Source: Paenibacillus bovis
GTDB taxonomy: Bacteria > Bacillota > Bacilli > Paenibacillales > Paenibacillaceae
Direction: 5' to 3'
Assembly (NCBI RefSeq): GCF_001421015.2
Contig: NZ_CP013023.1
Location: forward strand, 2,349,501 to 2,413,500
Length of the DNA stretch: 64,000 nt
A program made the translations under genes and the position numbers. The notes under the pieces are model-generated. The model saw only the letters and a list, made by a program, of their open reading frames with translations. It did no database searches and was not told the origin of the DNA. Every line of letters begins with the position of its first letter. Position 1 is the first letter of the stretch. Shown here one piece after another: positions 27,449-36,258 of the stretch.

Positions 27449-29173
27449 TTAACTGCCGAATTGTGCATGGTGGAGACGGCTGTAAATACCACCAGCAGCA
27501 ATCAGTTCCTGATGATGCCCTTGTTCAGCGATACCATCCTGATTGACCACGATAATCCGGTCGGCATTTTTGATCGTTGCCAGTCGGTGGGCGATAACCA
27601 GGGTCGTCCGTCCGATAGCCAGTTCGGAGAGTGATTGCTGGATGGCCGCTTCGGTCTCGGTATCGAGTGCGGATGTCGCTTCATCGAGAATAAGGATTGG
27701 TGGATTTTTGAGGAACATGCGGGCGATAGATAGACGCTGCTTCTGTCCGCCGGACAGCTTGACGCCGCGTTCGCCGATCACTGTCTCGATACCGTCAGGC
27801 ATTTTGCGAATGACGTCTGCCAGATGAGCACGCTCGGCTGCGAGCCAGATTTCATCGAGACTGGCATCCAGCTTGCCATAGGCGATATTTTCGCGGATGG
27901 TACCGGAGAACAGGAATACATCCTGCTGTACAATACCGATCTGACGACGCAGCGACTCCAGCTTCATGTCCCGTATATCGATACCATCGATCGTAATGCT
28001 GCCCTGATCCACTTCGTAAAAGCGCGGCAGCAGACTGCAGATCGTCGTCTTGCCGGCACCGGATGGACCGACAAAGGCTACAGTCTCACCGGGATGAATC
28101 TCCAGACTGATATCCTGAAGTATCGGGCGATTGGATTCGTAACCGAACGACACCTGGTTAAACCGGATATTGCCTTCCAGATGAGTCACTTCTACAGCAT
28201 TGGGACGATCCGCGATATCCGGCTCGGTGTCCATAATTTCCAGATAACGCTTGAAACCGGCGATTCCTTTGGGATAGCTCTCGATCACGGCATTGATTTT
28301 CTCGATCGGACGGAAGAAAATATTGGCCAGCAGCTGGAAAGCGACAAATTCTCCGATCCTGATCTGACCGCTAATAAAGAACCATGCGCCAAAGATCAGC
28401 ACAAGAATCGTAATCATGCGCATCATCATATAGTTGACTGCCAGACTGCGAGCCATCGTCTTGTAGGCGAGCAGCATGGTGCTGCGATAGCTCTGATTGT
28501 CGACCTCGAACAGCTTTTTCTCATGCTCTTCATTGGCAAAAGACTGCACGACCCGAATGCCGCCTACGTTATCCTCGATCCGGGAATTGAAATTACCCAC
28601 ATCTCCGAACAGTCTGCGGTACGCCGTCGTCATCCGGCCGCCAAAGTAAATAATCACCCAGGCCATAATCGGAATAATCACGAACGTGATGATCGCCAGC
28701 TGCGGATTGATATTGTACATCAGGATAAACGAACCGATCAGTGTCATAATGGCGATGAATACATCCTCCGGACCATGGTGGGCAACTTCGCCAATATTGT
28801 TGAGATCGTTTGTAATCCGGCCGATTAGATGACCGGTCTTGTGATTATCAAAAAAACGGAAAGATAATTTTTGTAATTGTCCAAACAACTTTCGACGCAT
28901 ATCGGTCTCGATATTTACCCCGAGCATATGTCCCCAGTAGGTCACGATATACTGCATAAATGTATTCAGTACATAAATGCCAAGCAATGCCAGACTGGCG
29001 AGCAGAATCAAATTCCAGTTCTGTCCGGGCAGCAGCTTGTCGATAAATGTATTAACCGCCAGCGGAAAAGACAATTCCAGCAGACCCGCTAGTACCGCAC
29101 AGGTAAAGTCGAGAAAGAAAAGCCCTTTGTAAGGACGATAGTAGGCAAAAAAACGCTTCAGGATAATAACCAC
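27449..29173 (-). CDS. ABC transporter, fused permease/ATPase (exporter half)
   Basis: A 574-residue half-transporter that probably works as a homodimer to export lipids or drugs. Six membrane segments fill residues 15-310. The nucleotide-binding domain has Walker A GPSGAGKTT, the Q-loop, signature LSGGQKQR and Walker B ILILDEATSALD. It resembles YfiB/YfiC- and MsbA-like proteins. A GTG at 29173 is the only in-frame common start before the conserved KRFFAYYRPYK; the SD is weak. It is a single gene with its own terminator. Confidence 0.93.
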   Translation of the reverse strand: MVIILKRFFAYYRPYKGLFFLDFTCAVLAGLLELSFPLAVNTFIDKLLPGQNWNLILLASLALLGIYVLNTFMQYIVTYWGHMLGVNIETDMRRKLFGQLQKLSFRFFDNHKTGHLIGRITNDLNNIGEVAHHGPEDVFIAIMTLIGSFILMYNINPQLAIITFVIIPIMAWVIIYFGGRMTTAYRRLFGDVGNFNSRIEDNVGGIRVVQSFANEEHEKKLFEVDNQSYRSTMLLAYKTMARSLAVNYMMMRMITILVLIFGAWFFISGQIRIGEFVAFQLLANIFFRPIEKINAVIESYPKGIAGFKRYLEIMDTEPDIADRPNAVEVTHLEGNIRFNQVSFGYESNRPILQDISLEIHPGETVAFVGPSGAGKTTICSLLPRFYEVDQGSITIDGIDIRDMKLESLRRQIGIVQQDVFLFSGTIRENIAYGKLDASLDEIWLAAERAHLADVIRKMPDGIETVIGERGVKLSGGQKQRLSIARMFLKNPPILILDEATSALDTETEAAIQQSLSELAIGRTTLVIAHRLATIKNADRIIVVNQDGIAEQGHHQELIAAGGIYSRLHHAQFGS

Positions 29174-29359
29174 TCTTTTCTATGTAATATTCTTGGGCCA
29201 CAGGCTGCGGCAGATCACGTCCCCATACTATTTTTCGGTACCAGTCAAATGGACCGGAGCCGATCCATTACGCGGCTACTTAACAGCGCTTATAGATATA
29301 GTAATATCTTACAGACAGTCAAGTCCATTGTTTTATCGATATCAGCGAAAAGGAAAAGC

Positions 29360-29404
29360 AAAAACTCCCTGACAGGCCGGAGAAAAGCATGCCAGGGAGT
29401 TTGT
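29360..29404 (-). terminator. Terminator of the small membrane protein gene
   Basis: AACTCCCTG and CAGGGAGTT pair on the minus strand and are followed by TTTTGC. It lies about 100 bases beyond the stop at 29506. Confidence 0.8.
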
Positions 29405-29505
29405 AAATAAGTATTCAGATGAGCGGAGTATCCTGTTATTCCGGTAAAGGCTGTTCTGCCCCTATGTATCAGCAGGGACAGTATGATCTGACCATGAATC
29501 GGCTG

Positions 29506-29694
29506 TTACAGACGTTGTTCGTCGTGCGTTTTGTGAATGACTTCATGTGCAGGATATGTGTACGCTTGCTCGATCTTGCTCGGATGCAGAAAGTATTGCA
29601 TGGGACCGGTATGGATAAATACAGCCAACAGCACAGCCGCTGTTCCTACCATCAATCCATAAACAATCAAAAACAATCCTTTAAGCCAAATCAT
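29506..29694 (-). CDS. Small single-span membrane protein (62 residues)
   Basis: Not assigned to a family. From the ATG at 29694 the protein begins MIWLKGLFLIVYGLMVGTAA, one or two hydrophobic helices, and ends in a polar tail with several His residues (YPAHEVIHKTHDEQ). AAGGGGA lies 12 bases upstream. A strong terminator follows, which supports a real transcript. It lies between the ABC exporter and adenine deaminase genes and is separated from both. Confidence 0.6.
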   Translation of the reverse strand: MIWLKGLFLIVYGLMVGTAAVLLAVFIHTGPMQYFLHPSKIEQAYTYPAHEVIHKTHDEQRL

Positions 29695-29835
29695 ATATAA
29701 TATATTCCCCTTTGCGTGTATAAGATGGTATTCCGTTATGATATATATCGGCAAAAGATTTCCATTTTATACAGTGAATACGAAATAGTTCGGGAGAATA
29801 GATTAATTATTTTTGCAGGATCAGCATTTGGCCCA

Positions 29836-31638
29836 TTACAGCGAAGCGGGCTTCATCTGCGGCTGCACTTCTACAGGGATATGCGAGTTGGAGGCAAAAT
29901 CAAACAGTCCCAGATCAGTCAGTTTGAGCGTCGGAATCACAGGCAGCGCGAGAAAGGACAACATCAGAAACGGATTGAAATGCTGGGCCGCACCAATATG
30001 CAGCAGCGCCTGATTGAGCTTTTTCATCTGACGATATACTTCTTCGTAAGGAAGCTCGGATAACAAGCCTGCGATCGACAGCGGCAGAGAAGCAAGTACT
30101 TCACTGCCCGAGACGACCGCCAGACCGCCATTTACACTGACAATATGCTCGATAGCCAGCAGGATCTCTTCATCCGAGGTGCCTGCTGCAATCAGATTAT
30201 GCGAGTCGTGGGCGACAGTAGAGACGATAGCACCTTTTTGCAGATGGAAGCCTTTGACGATGCCAAGCCCTATATTGCCTGTAGCCTGATGACGTTCTAC
30301 GACAGCCAGCTTGAGCAGATCCTGATCGGTAGAAGGTGTAAAATAACCATCTTTACGATCTACCTTGTATTGTGCATGAGTGGTCACGAGCGAATTGGGA
30401 ATAATCTCAATTACGTTGCAGTGATCGTGAGTCAGCGGCAGTGCCAGATGATCCAGTGTAACAGAAGCCGTCTGACAGCGGGATAGTGCAGCCCCACTGC
30501 TGCCGAAAGAGCCTGTCTGGATAGAATGCACGTTGTTTTTAGTTGCACTGCTCTGTTCCTGTTCCAACAATCGGCCACCCTGTACTACGCATTTGCCGTT
30601 TTTGTATACTTCATGAATCGTGAGCTGCTCCAGATCATCCAGAATCACCAGATCCGCTATATAGCACGGAGCAACAGCGCCCCGATCCCGGAGTCCAAAG
30701 CATTCGGCTGTATTGAGCGTAGCCATCTGGATCGCTGTCACAGCGGGCAGACCATGACGGATCGCCAGCCGGATATTATGGTCGACACTGCCTTCATCGA
30801 GCAGATCATCGATTAGTTTGTCATCGGTGACAAATAGACAGCGGCGTGAATTATAGGGGGTAATAACCGGCAAAATAGCTTCCAGATCCTTAGCAGCTGT
30901 GCCTTCGCGGATCAGTACATACATGCCCAGTTCCAGACGCTGCCGTGCTTCCTCGGCATGAATACATTCATGGTCGGTACGAATGCCTGCAGTGGCGTAG
31001 ATGCTCAATTGTTCCCCGGCAATACCGGCTGCATGACCATCGACATATTTATTTCGGGTATGAGCGGAAGCGATTTTACCGAGCATACCAGGAGCTGCGC
31101 TGGAGAGCGCGCCAAAGTCCATCACCTCCGCCAGACCCAGCACCCGGGGGTGATCGTAAAAAGGCTCCAGATCTTCTGCTTCCAGACAGGCGGCGCTGCT
31201 CTCAAAAGACGTTGCCGGAACACAGGAAGGCAGCATAATAAACTGGTCAACCGGCAGATTCTCTGACTGCTCCAGCATATAGCGTATGCCGTCGACTCCG
31301 GCGACACTGCCGATCTCGTGCGGATCGGTGATTACGCTGGTTACTCCATGCTGAATAACTACTTTGGCAAATTCCTGCGGTGACAGCATAGAGCTCTCGA
31401 TATGTACATGTCCATCGATCAAGCCGGGAATAATCCATTTGCCTGCAGCATTGATAGTCTCCCTGCCCTGATACGAACCGATACCTGCAATAACCCCATC
31501 GACAATAGCGATATCCTGCTGCATCAGTTCACCGGTAAATACATTAACCACTTGCCCGCCCTGGATGACGGTATCTGCCGGAACTCTGTGACTGGCGACA
31601 TCGATTCTCCGTTTTAGCGCTTCTGCTGTCCATTTCAT
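29836..31638 (-). CDS. ade: Adenine deaminase
   Basis: Converts adenine to hypoxanthine and ammonia in purine salvage, cytoplasmic, metal-dependent amidohydrolase fold. The 600-residue length is usual. Visible motifs are GLIDGHVHIESSM (metal-binding HxH), ITDPHEIGSVAG, the RTDHECIHAEEA block, FVTDDKLIDDL and the C-terminal VAHDSHNLIAAGTSDEEILLA domain. The ATG at 31638 (MKWTAE) follows GAGGAG at 11-base spacing. An adenine-type riboswitch and terminator precede it, so adenine should turn it on. Confidence 0.95.
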   Translation of the reverse strand: MKWTAEALKRRIDVASHRVPADTVIQGGQVVNVFTGELMQQDIAIVDGVIAGIGSYQGRETINAAGKWIIPGLIDGHVHIESSMLSPQEFAKVVIQHGVTSVITDPHEIGSVAGVDGIRYMLEQSENLPVDQFIMLPSCVPATSFESSAACLEAEDLEPFYDHPRVLGLAEVMDFGALSSAAPGMLGKIASAHTRNKYVDGHAAGIAGEQLSIYATAGIRTDHECIHAEEARQRLELGMYVLIREGTAAKDLEAILPVITPYNSRRCLFVTDDKLIDDLLDEGSVDHNIRLAIRHGLPAVTAIQMATLNTAECFGLRDRGAVAPCYIADLVILDDLEQLTIHEVYKNGKCVVQGGRLLEQEQSSATKNNVHSIQTGSFGSSGAALSRCQTASVTLDHLALPLTHDHCNVIEIIPNSLVTTHAQYKVDRKDGYFTPSTDQDLLKLAVVERHQATGNIGLGIVKGFHLQKGAIVSTVAHDSHNLIAAGTSDEEILLAIEHIVSVNGGLAVVSGSEVLASLPLSIAGLLSELPYEEVYRQMKKLNQALLHIGAAQHFNPFLMLSFLALPVIPTLKLTDLGLFDFASNSHIPVEVQPQMKPASL

Positions 31639-31671
31639 AAGCTTGTTCACTCCTCTATATAAAATTAGATA

Positions 31672-31790
31672 CAAAAATCCCGATCACAAAAAATGCATGA
31701 CAAGGATATGGCAGCATTTTTCGTAATCAGGATTTTACGGCTCCTGGTAGAGACCCCCGGACCGTATTACCGGGGTTATACGAAAGAGAA
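31672..31790 (-). promoter_or_regulatory. Purine riboswitch, adenine-type, with overlapping terminator
   Basis: On the minus strand the aptamer (31720-31784) has P1 TTCGTA/TACGAA, the TATAA start, P2 with the GGTAATACGG-like loop, the core GTCTCTACC, P3 with the GAGCCGTAAA loop, and the closing CTGATTACG. The specificity position is T (GATTAC rather than GACTA), as in adenine-sensing members. The downstream terminator pairs AAAATCCTGAT and AAAAATGC with GCATTTTT and ATCGGGATTTT, using the 3' side of P3 and P1, so ligand binding should prevent termination. Confidence 0.9.
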
Positions 31791-31800
31791 TGGTTACAAA

Positions 31801-32215
31801 CTCCATTAAGAATGAAATTAGAATTTAGTTTAGAGGATGCAGAAGCATATAGCAAGTACGAGTTAGGTTATTTAACGTTAAAATTTATAGATACAGAATA
31901 TGTAACATGTAATCTGTAGTAACCTGTAGTAACTTATATCCGTTGTTATACTCTTTTTGTTGACTGTTTATTAAAGAAATAGCTTTTAAATAAAGCATTA
32001 TTAAAATAGTTTTTGATGAATGTGCAATGATAAACCTGTAATACGATAATTATTTTTGAATCTATAAGCTTACACGCTACGTGTAATGTTAGTTTATTTA
32101 TACAAATTGATATGGATATATTATTTCATATGACAAAATAAATGACACGATATATCACATATACAATAATACCCGCTATAATGAGCCAAATGAACAGGAT
32201 GAAAGGCGGGGGCTT
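31801..32215. other. AT-rich divergent intergenic region
   Basis: About 400 bases separate the riboswitch and the flavoprotein gene. The sequence is strongly AT-rich with a short direct repeat, CTGTAGTAAC twice near 31920. TATAAT at 32177-32182 is a likely -10 for the rightward gene but has no good -35. No gene is seen. Confidence 0.5.
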
Positions 32216-33643
32216 ATGAGTCTGGAAGCATTGAATGAGCGGGTACAACAGGATCTGGCTTATCTGGCATATGGCGGTGCAGATTGGGTGCGTCCGGTTC
32301 ATCATCCGGAAGGGCATGTATATGATGTAATCATTATCGGCGGAGGACAGAGTGGACTTGGAGCGGCATTTGGACTGCTGCGTGAACGGATATCGAATAT
32401 TCTGGTTCTAGACGAGAATCCGGCGGGATTCGAAGGACCCTGGCAGACTTATGCACGTATGGTTACCCTGCGTACGCCCAAGCATCTGACGTCTATCGAT
32501 CTGGGTATTCCGTCTTTGACATTTCGTTCCTGGTGGGAGGCCCAGCATGGAGCAGAGGGCTGGGAACAGGTAGACAAGATTCCACGGGGAGAATGGATGA
32601 ACTATCTGCGCTGGTATCGTCAGCTGCTTCGTCTGCCGGTAGCGAATGAAGTGCAGCTCGATCTGATCGAGCCGTTAACAGAAGGGCTGCATCGACTGCA
32701 TATTCGTGGACCCGGAGCGCCGAGGGATACGGTACTGGCCCGTAAAGTTATTCTCGCGACAGGTATTCAGGGTGGCGGCGAATGGCATGTACCACCGATG
32801 ATTGCCGAGCGGCTGCCGGATCATCTGTATGCACATACCTCGGCGCCAATCGATTTCCAGCGTCTCCGAGGCAAAAAAGTAGCTGTACTGGGCGGAGGAG
32901 CTTCGGCTTTTGACAATGCCAATCATGCACTGACCGAAGGCGCAGCTGAAGCTCATGTATTTGTGCGGCGTGAGGTCCTGCCGAGTGTCAACCCGATCCG
33001 GCAAATGGAAGTGTCGGGCATGATCGAACGTTTCCATACGCTGAGTGATGCCGAGAAGTATGCAGTGATCGCCCACTTTTTCAAATTCAATCAGCCTCCG
33101 ACCAATGATACATTCGAGCGTGCGGCAGCATGGCCGGGATTCCAGCTGCATCTGGGTTCGCCGTGGCTGGATGTACAGCCATGGGGCGATGGAGCGAGGG
33201 TGACTACGCCGCATGGACATTACGATTTTGACTTTCTGGTGATCAGTACAGGACTGCTCAGTGATCCGGCCCTGCGTCCGGAGCTGCGATTGGTTGCGGA
33301 TCATATTGCCCGCTGGGGAGATCGTTATCAGGCTGCACCGGAGATCAGAAATGCGCTGCTGGATGCCCATCCCTATCTGAGTTCGGGATTTGCCCTGCAG
33401 AGCAGACAGCCGTCGGGAGCAAGCGGTCTGCATGGATTATTCGTATTTAATTATTCGGCACTGGCGAGCTGCGGGCTGTCCGCGTCGGCTATTTCCGGTA
33501 CCAAAAATGCCGTACCCCGGCTGGTAACCGCAGTAGCGGATCAGCTGTTCCTCGATGACAAGCAGCATATCCTGAATCAGTTCCTGGCTTATGATCAGGC
33601 AGAGTTTGTAGGCCGCTGGCCAAAAGTGGTCACCGGATCATAA
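32216..33643 (+). CDS. FAD/NAD(P)-binding monooxygenase-like oxidoreductase
   Basis: A 475-residue two-dinucleotide-binding flavoprotein like CzcO and Baeyer-Villiger/N-hydroxylating monooxygenases. The FAD site is DVIIIGGGQSGLGAA near residue 40, and the NADPH site is KVAVLGGGASAFDNA near residue 225. An ISTGLLSDP ATG-like motif and a C-terminal DQAEF tail follow. The substrate is unknown. AAAGGCGGGGG precedes the ATG. It stands alone, with a terminator after it, and is divergent from the adenine deaminase unit. Confidence 0.88.
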   Translation: MSLEALNERVQQDLAYLAYGGADWVRPVHHPEGHVYDVIIIGGGQSGLGAAFGLLRERISNILVLDENPAGFEGPWQTYARMVTLRTPKHLTSIDLGIPSLTFRSWWEAQHGAEGWEQVDKIPRGEWMNYLRWYRQLLRLPVANEVQLDLIEPLTEGLHRLHIRGPGAPRDTVLARKVILATGIQGGGEWHVPPMIAERLPDHLYAHTSAPIDFQRLRGKKVAVLGGGASAFDNANHALTEGAAEAHVFVRREVLPSVNPIRQMEVSGMIERFHTLSDAEKYAVIAHFFKFNQPPTNDTFERAAAWPGFQLHLGSPWLDVQPWGDGARVTTPHGHYDFDFLVISTGLLSDPALRPELRLVADHIARWGDRYQAAPEIRNALLDAHPYLSSGFALQSRQPSGASGLHGLFVFNYSALASCGLSASAISGTKNAVPRLVTAVADQLFLDDKQHILNQFLAYDQAEFVGRWPKVVTGS

Positions 33644-33683
33644 TGCACGAGACATCTGGATAATTCCGTTACCTATTTTATCC

Positions 33684-33732
33684 CATAGCAAAAAAGCAGG
33701 TCTGCAAAGAACAGGTCTGCTTTTTTGCTATG
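33684..33732 (+). terminator. Bidirectional terminator
   Basis: CATAGCAAAAAAGCAG and CTGCTTTTTTGCTATG form a long hairpin with T runs on both strands, between convergent genes. Confidence 0.85.
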
Positions 33733-33822
33733 AGATGATCTTGATAAAAAAGAAACACTACTAGCCCATACAGACAGATGCAGAAAAGTAGAGCTGGTTG
33801 AAGCAAAAGGATACATTCACCT

Positions 33823-34143
33823 TCAGCTCTGCGCTTCCAGCAGATCCACATAGTCTTTGGCTTCCTTCAGTCCTAATCCACGGGCTTCGCGAAGTTCCTT
33901 GATCGCCTGGATTTTTTGACCAGCAGCAATCAGCTGCCGTAGACGATTTTCCAGCTCTGCGGAATCGGAGCCCGGCGGCAGAACAGAATTCGCGGGAAAA
34001 GAAGTCTGCCTGACAGGTGCAGAAGGCGGAGAAGGAATACGATTCATATCCATCCGTAGTTCATTCATCTGCCGCTGCAGGCTGATCACTCTGAACCAGA
34101 GCAGCAGAGCCAGAAGCAGAGCAATCACAGCAATCCATTCCAT
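33823..34143 (-). CDS. Membrane-anchored protein with ribosomal L7/L12 C-terminal-like domain
   Basis: A 106-residue protein: one N-terminal membrane helix ([18 protein letters not shown]), a short coil, a Ser/Pro-rich linker (about residues 38-58) and a C-terminal domain of about 40 residues, [20 protein letters not shown], matching the bL12 fold segment [27 protein letters not shown] lies upstream. Such bL12-like proteins occur in Bacillota, Actinobacteria and elsewhere, with no settled role. It is a single gene. Confidence 0.82.
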   Translation of the reverse strand: [106 protein letters not shown]

Positions 34144-34278
34144 AGGTATTCAGCCTCCTTGTGAGCTATGCCAATTATTATGACAGTCTGTGCCGGATAA
34201 AGGATAATCCAGTACAGACTGTCTTTTCTGTTTATTTAGCATAGCACAGCCAGGCAAAATATTCGAAACAGAGCATGA

Positions 34279-36084
34279 TCATACTGTATGCACAGGGCTG
34301 TGGCGTATGCAGCTATGCAGCGCAGTCAGTCCGGGATGCTGGAGAATCGCGGAGATAACCAGCTCGGCGATTGCCTGTGCACCTTGGACCGAGAAATGAG
34401 TGTCATCGGCAATGCCGTCAGGATAATTTGGATGCTGTCCAGACAGTATATGCATGAACAGCTCTCGTGAATCGACTTCTCCGAGCGTAGCGTACAGCTG
34501 CTGGGAAGCGGCGAATATATCGAGCAGTGGTATATCCAGTGCAGCAGCAGTCTGCCTCATCGCTTGCGGATAACGACCGACTGCTTGTGGATCGGGTATA
34601 CCATTGGGCAGGAAGCGGCGCCGGCTGACTGGGGTAAGCAATACCGGAGCAGCACCGCGCTGCTTGATCATATCGATAAACTGCTGCAGATAACTGCGAT
34701 AATCGGTATCCGGGTCGGTATAACGTGCCGGATCATCCGCTTTTTGATCATTATGTCCAAATTGAATCAATACATAATCGCCAGGCTGCAGCTTGCTGGA
34801 TAGATGCTGCAATCGTCCTTCTGCGAGGAAAGAGCGTGTGCTGCGTCCATTGATTGCGTGATTTGCTACAGTTACGGCTTCGCCAAAATAGGGTTGCAGA
34901 TATTCGCCCCAGCCGCTCATAGGCTTCTCGGAAGCACCTTTGATCGCGGCAGTAGAGTCCCCAGCGATAAATAAGGTGGGCCGGGAGGTAGAGGTAGTAG
35001 CGATTTTGCCGGATAAGACCTGATTTGGGCGAACCGGTACATTGTCTGCCTGTGAAGACGCAGCAACATTCGGCTGCGGGGAATCAGCTGGTACATCAGA
35101 CGGCATATCGGACAATGTGCGAGCTTGCTGCCCATAGCCATGCCGACCCAGCCAGCTCGCTGCCAATTCGGTCCACTGCCGACAGTAAGGATGCTCCAGT
35201 GCCAGACCCAGCCCATGGCGTCCGCTCTCCATCAGGTGCAGTTCATGAGGAATATGATGAGCCACGAGCGCCTGACTGAACAAAAGGCTGTTGACTGCCG
35301 GTACGCTGGCATCATCGGCGGTAGTCCAGATAAATGTGGGCGGTGTAGATTCACTGACCTGCTGCTCGGCAGAGTACTGTTCAATAGCCTGCGGTTCAGG
35401 CGATGCACCGAGAAAATGAAGCCGACTGCCTGAATGCGTATAAGGCTCATGGAAGGTAATCACCGGGTAGGCGAGCAGCAGCAGATCAGGACGAATATGA
35501 CCGATAGTCGCTGTGAGTGCTGCCAGATGACCACCGGCGGAAAAGCCGATTAACCCAATCTGCTGCGGCAAAATAGTCCATTCATCTGCATACTGTCTCA
35601 GCAGTCGTAATGCTTCTTCGGTTTCCTGCAACCGTTCAGAAGGATCAATGAGTAGAGATGCAGAAGACGCCGTTGCCTGTCTGGCATCTGTAGAGGTCTG
35701 ATCTTTATTTACAGACAGATCAACAGGTGAGCGAGAAGGAGTAGTGATACTATCTTTCTCGGAAAAGGCAGCTGCGGATGATGGCATAGCAGGAGTATGC
35801 CCGGATGAAGTAGGGGCAATCCCATCTATACGGTCCGCAGCAGTCAGGGAGAGGTATGTACTGTATTCCAGCACAGCAGCATGAATACCAAGTGTATTCA
35901 GCCAGCGGGCAACCGGTTCTCCTTCATGATCTGCGAGATGATGATAACCGCCGCCGGGCAGAATCAGTATACAGGGTCGCGGATTATCCGAATCCAGCAG
36001 ATACAAATGAAGCGTAGGAATAGAAGAAGGTTCATCAGGATTGCGCATAGTATTGTCGCGGGAATGATTTATAATGTGAAGCAT
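34279..36084 (-). CDS. Bifunctional esterase: alpha/beta hydrolase plus rhamnogalacturonan acetylesterase (SGNH)
   Basis: Probably removes acetyl groups from pectic side chains or products. The N-terminal half is a BD-FAE/acetyl-xylan-esterase-like hydrolase (LPGGGYHHLADHEGE, then the elbow GFSAGGHLAA and DDASVP). A Ser/Thr/Ala-rich insertion of about 65 residues (near 105-170) lies between its first motif and the nucleophile. The C-terminal half (from about residue 365) is an RhgT/YesT-type SGNH esterase with FIAGDSTAA, GRSTRSF, QFGHNDQK and DDTHFS. No signal peptide, so it should act on imported oligosaccharides. The ATG at 36084 has AAAGGA 10 bases upstream. Confidence 0.9.
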   Translation of the reverse strand: MLHIINHSRDNTMRNPDEPSSIPTLHLYLLDSDNPRPCILILPGGGYHHLADHEGEPVARWLNTLGIHAAVLEYSTYLSLTAADRIDGIAPTSSGHTPAMPSSAAAFSEKDSITTPSRSPVDLSVNKDQTSTDARQATASSASLLIDPSERLQETEEALRLLRQYADEWTILPQQIGLIGFSAGGHLAALTATIGHIRPDLLLLAYPVITFHEPYTHSGSRLHFLGASPEPQAIEQYSAEQQVSESTPPTFIWTTADDASVPAVNSLLFSQALVAHHIPHELHLMESGRHGLGLALEHPYCRQWTELAASWLGRHGYGQQARTLSDMPSDVPADSPQPNVAASSQADNVPVRPNQVLSGKIATTSTSRPTLFIAGDSTAAIKGASEKPMSGWGEYLQPYFGEAVTVANHAINGRSTRSFLAEGRLQHLSSKLQPGDYVLIQFGHNDQKADDPARYTDPDTDYRSYLQQFIDMIKQRGAAPVLLTPVSRRRFLPNGIPDPQAVGRYPQAMRQTAAALDIPLLDIFAASQQLYATLGEVDSRELFMHILSGQHPNYPDGIADDTHFSVQGAQAIAELVISAILQHPGLTALHSCIRHSPVHTV

Positions 36085-36258
36085 ATGGATTGGTTCCTTT
36101 CTGTACATCCAGTCAGCTGGGTAGGATGTGAAATAGGATCAAATTCGCTGTTAAGACGGCAAAGGCAGAAAGTTGAATCATATTTGCTAAAGAAATCCTT
36201 AACATCCAGATTATGATAGCGTTATAATAGAAGCTGATGACTGAACCGATGGAGGGGC

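Noticed and set aside
27824..28828. A long plus-strand open frame opposite the ABC exporter
   Set aside because: Antisense shadow of a gene with all ABC motifs.
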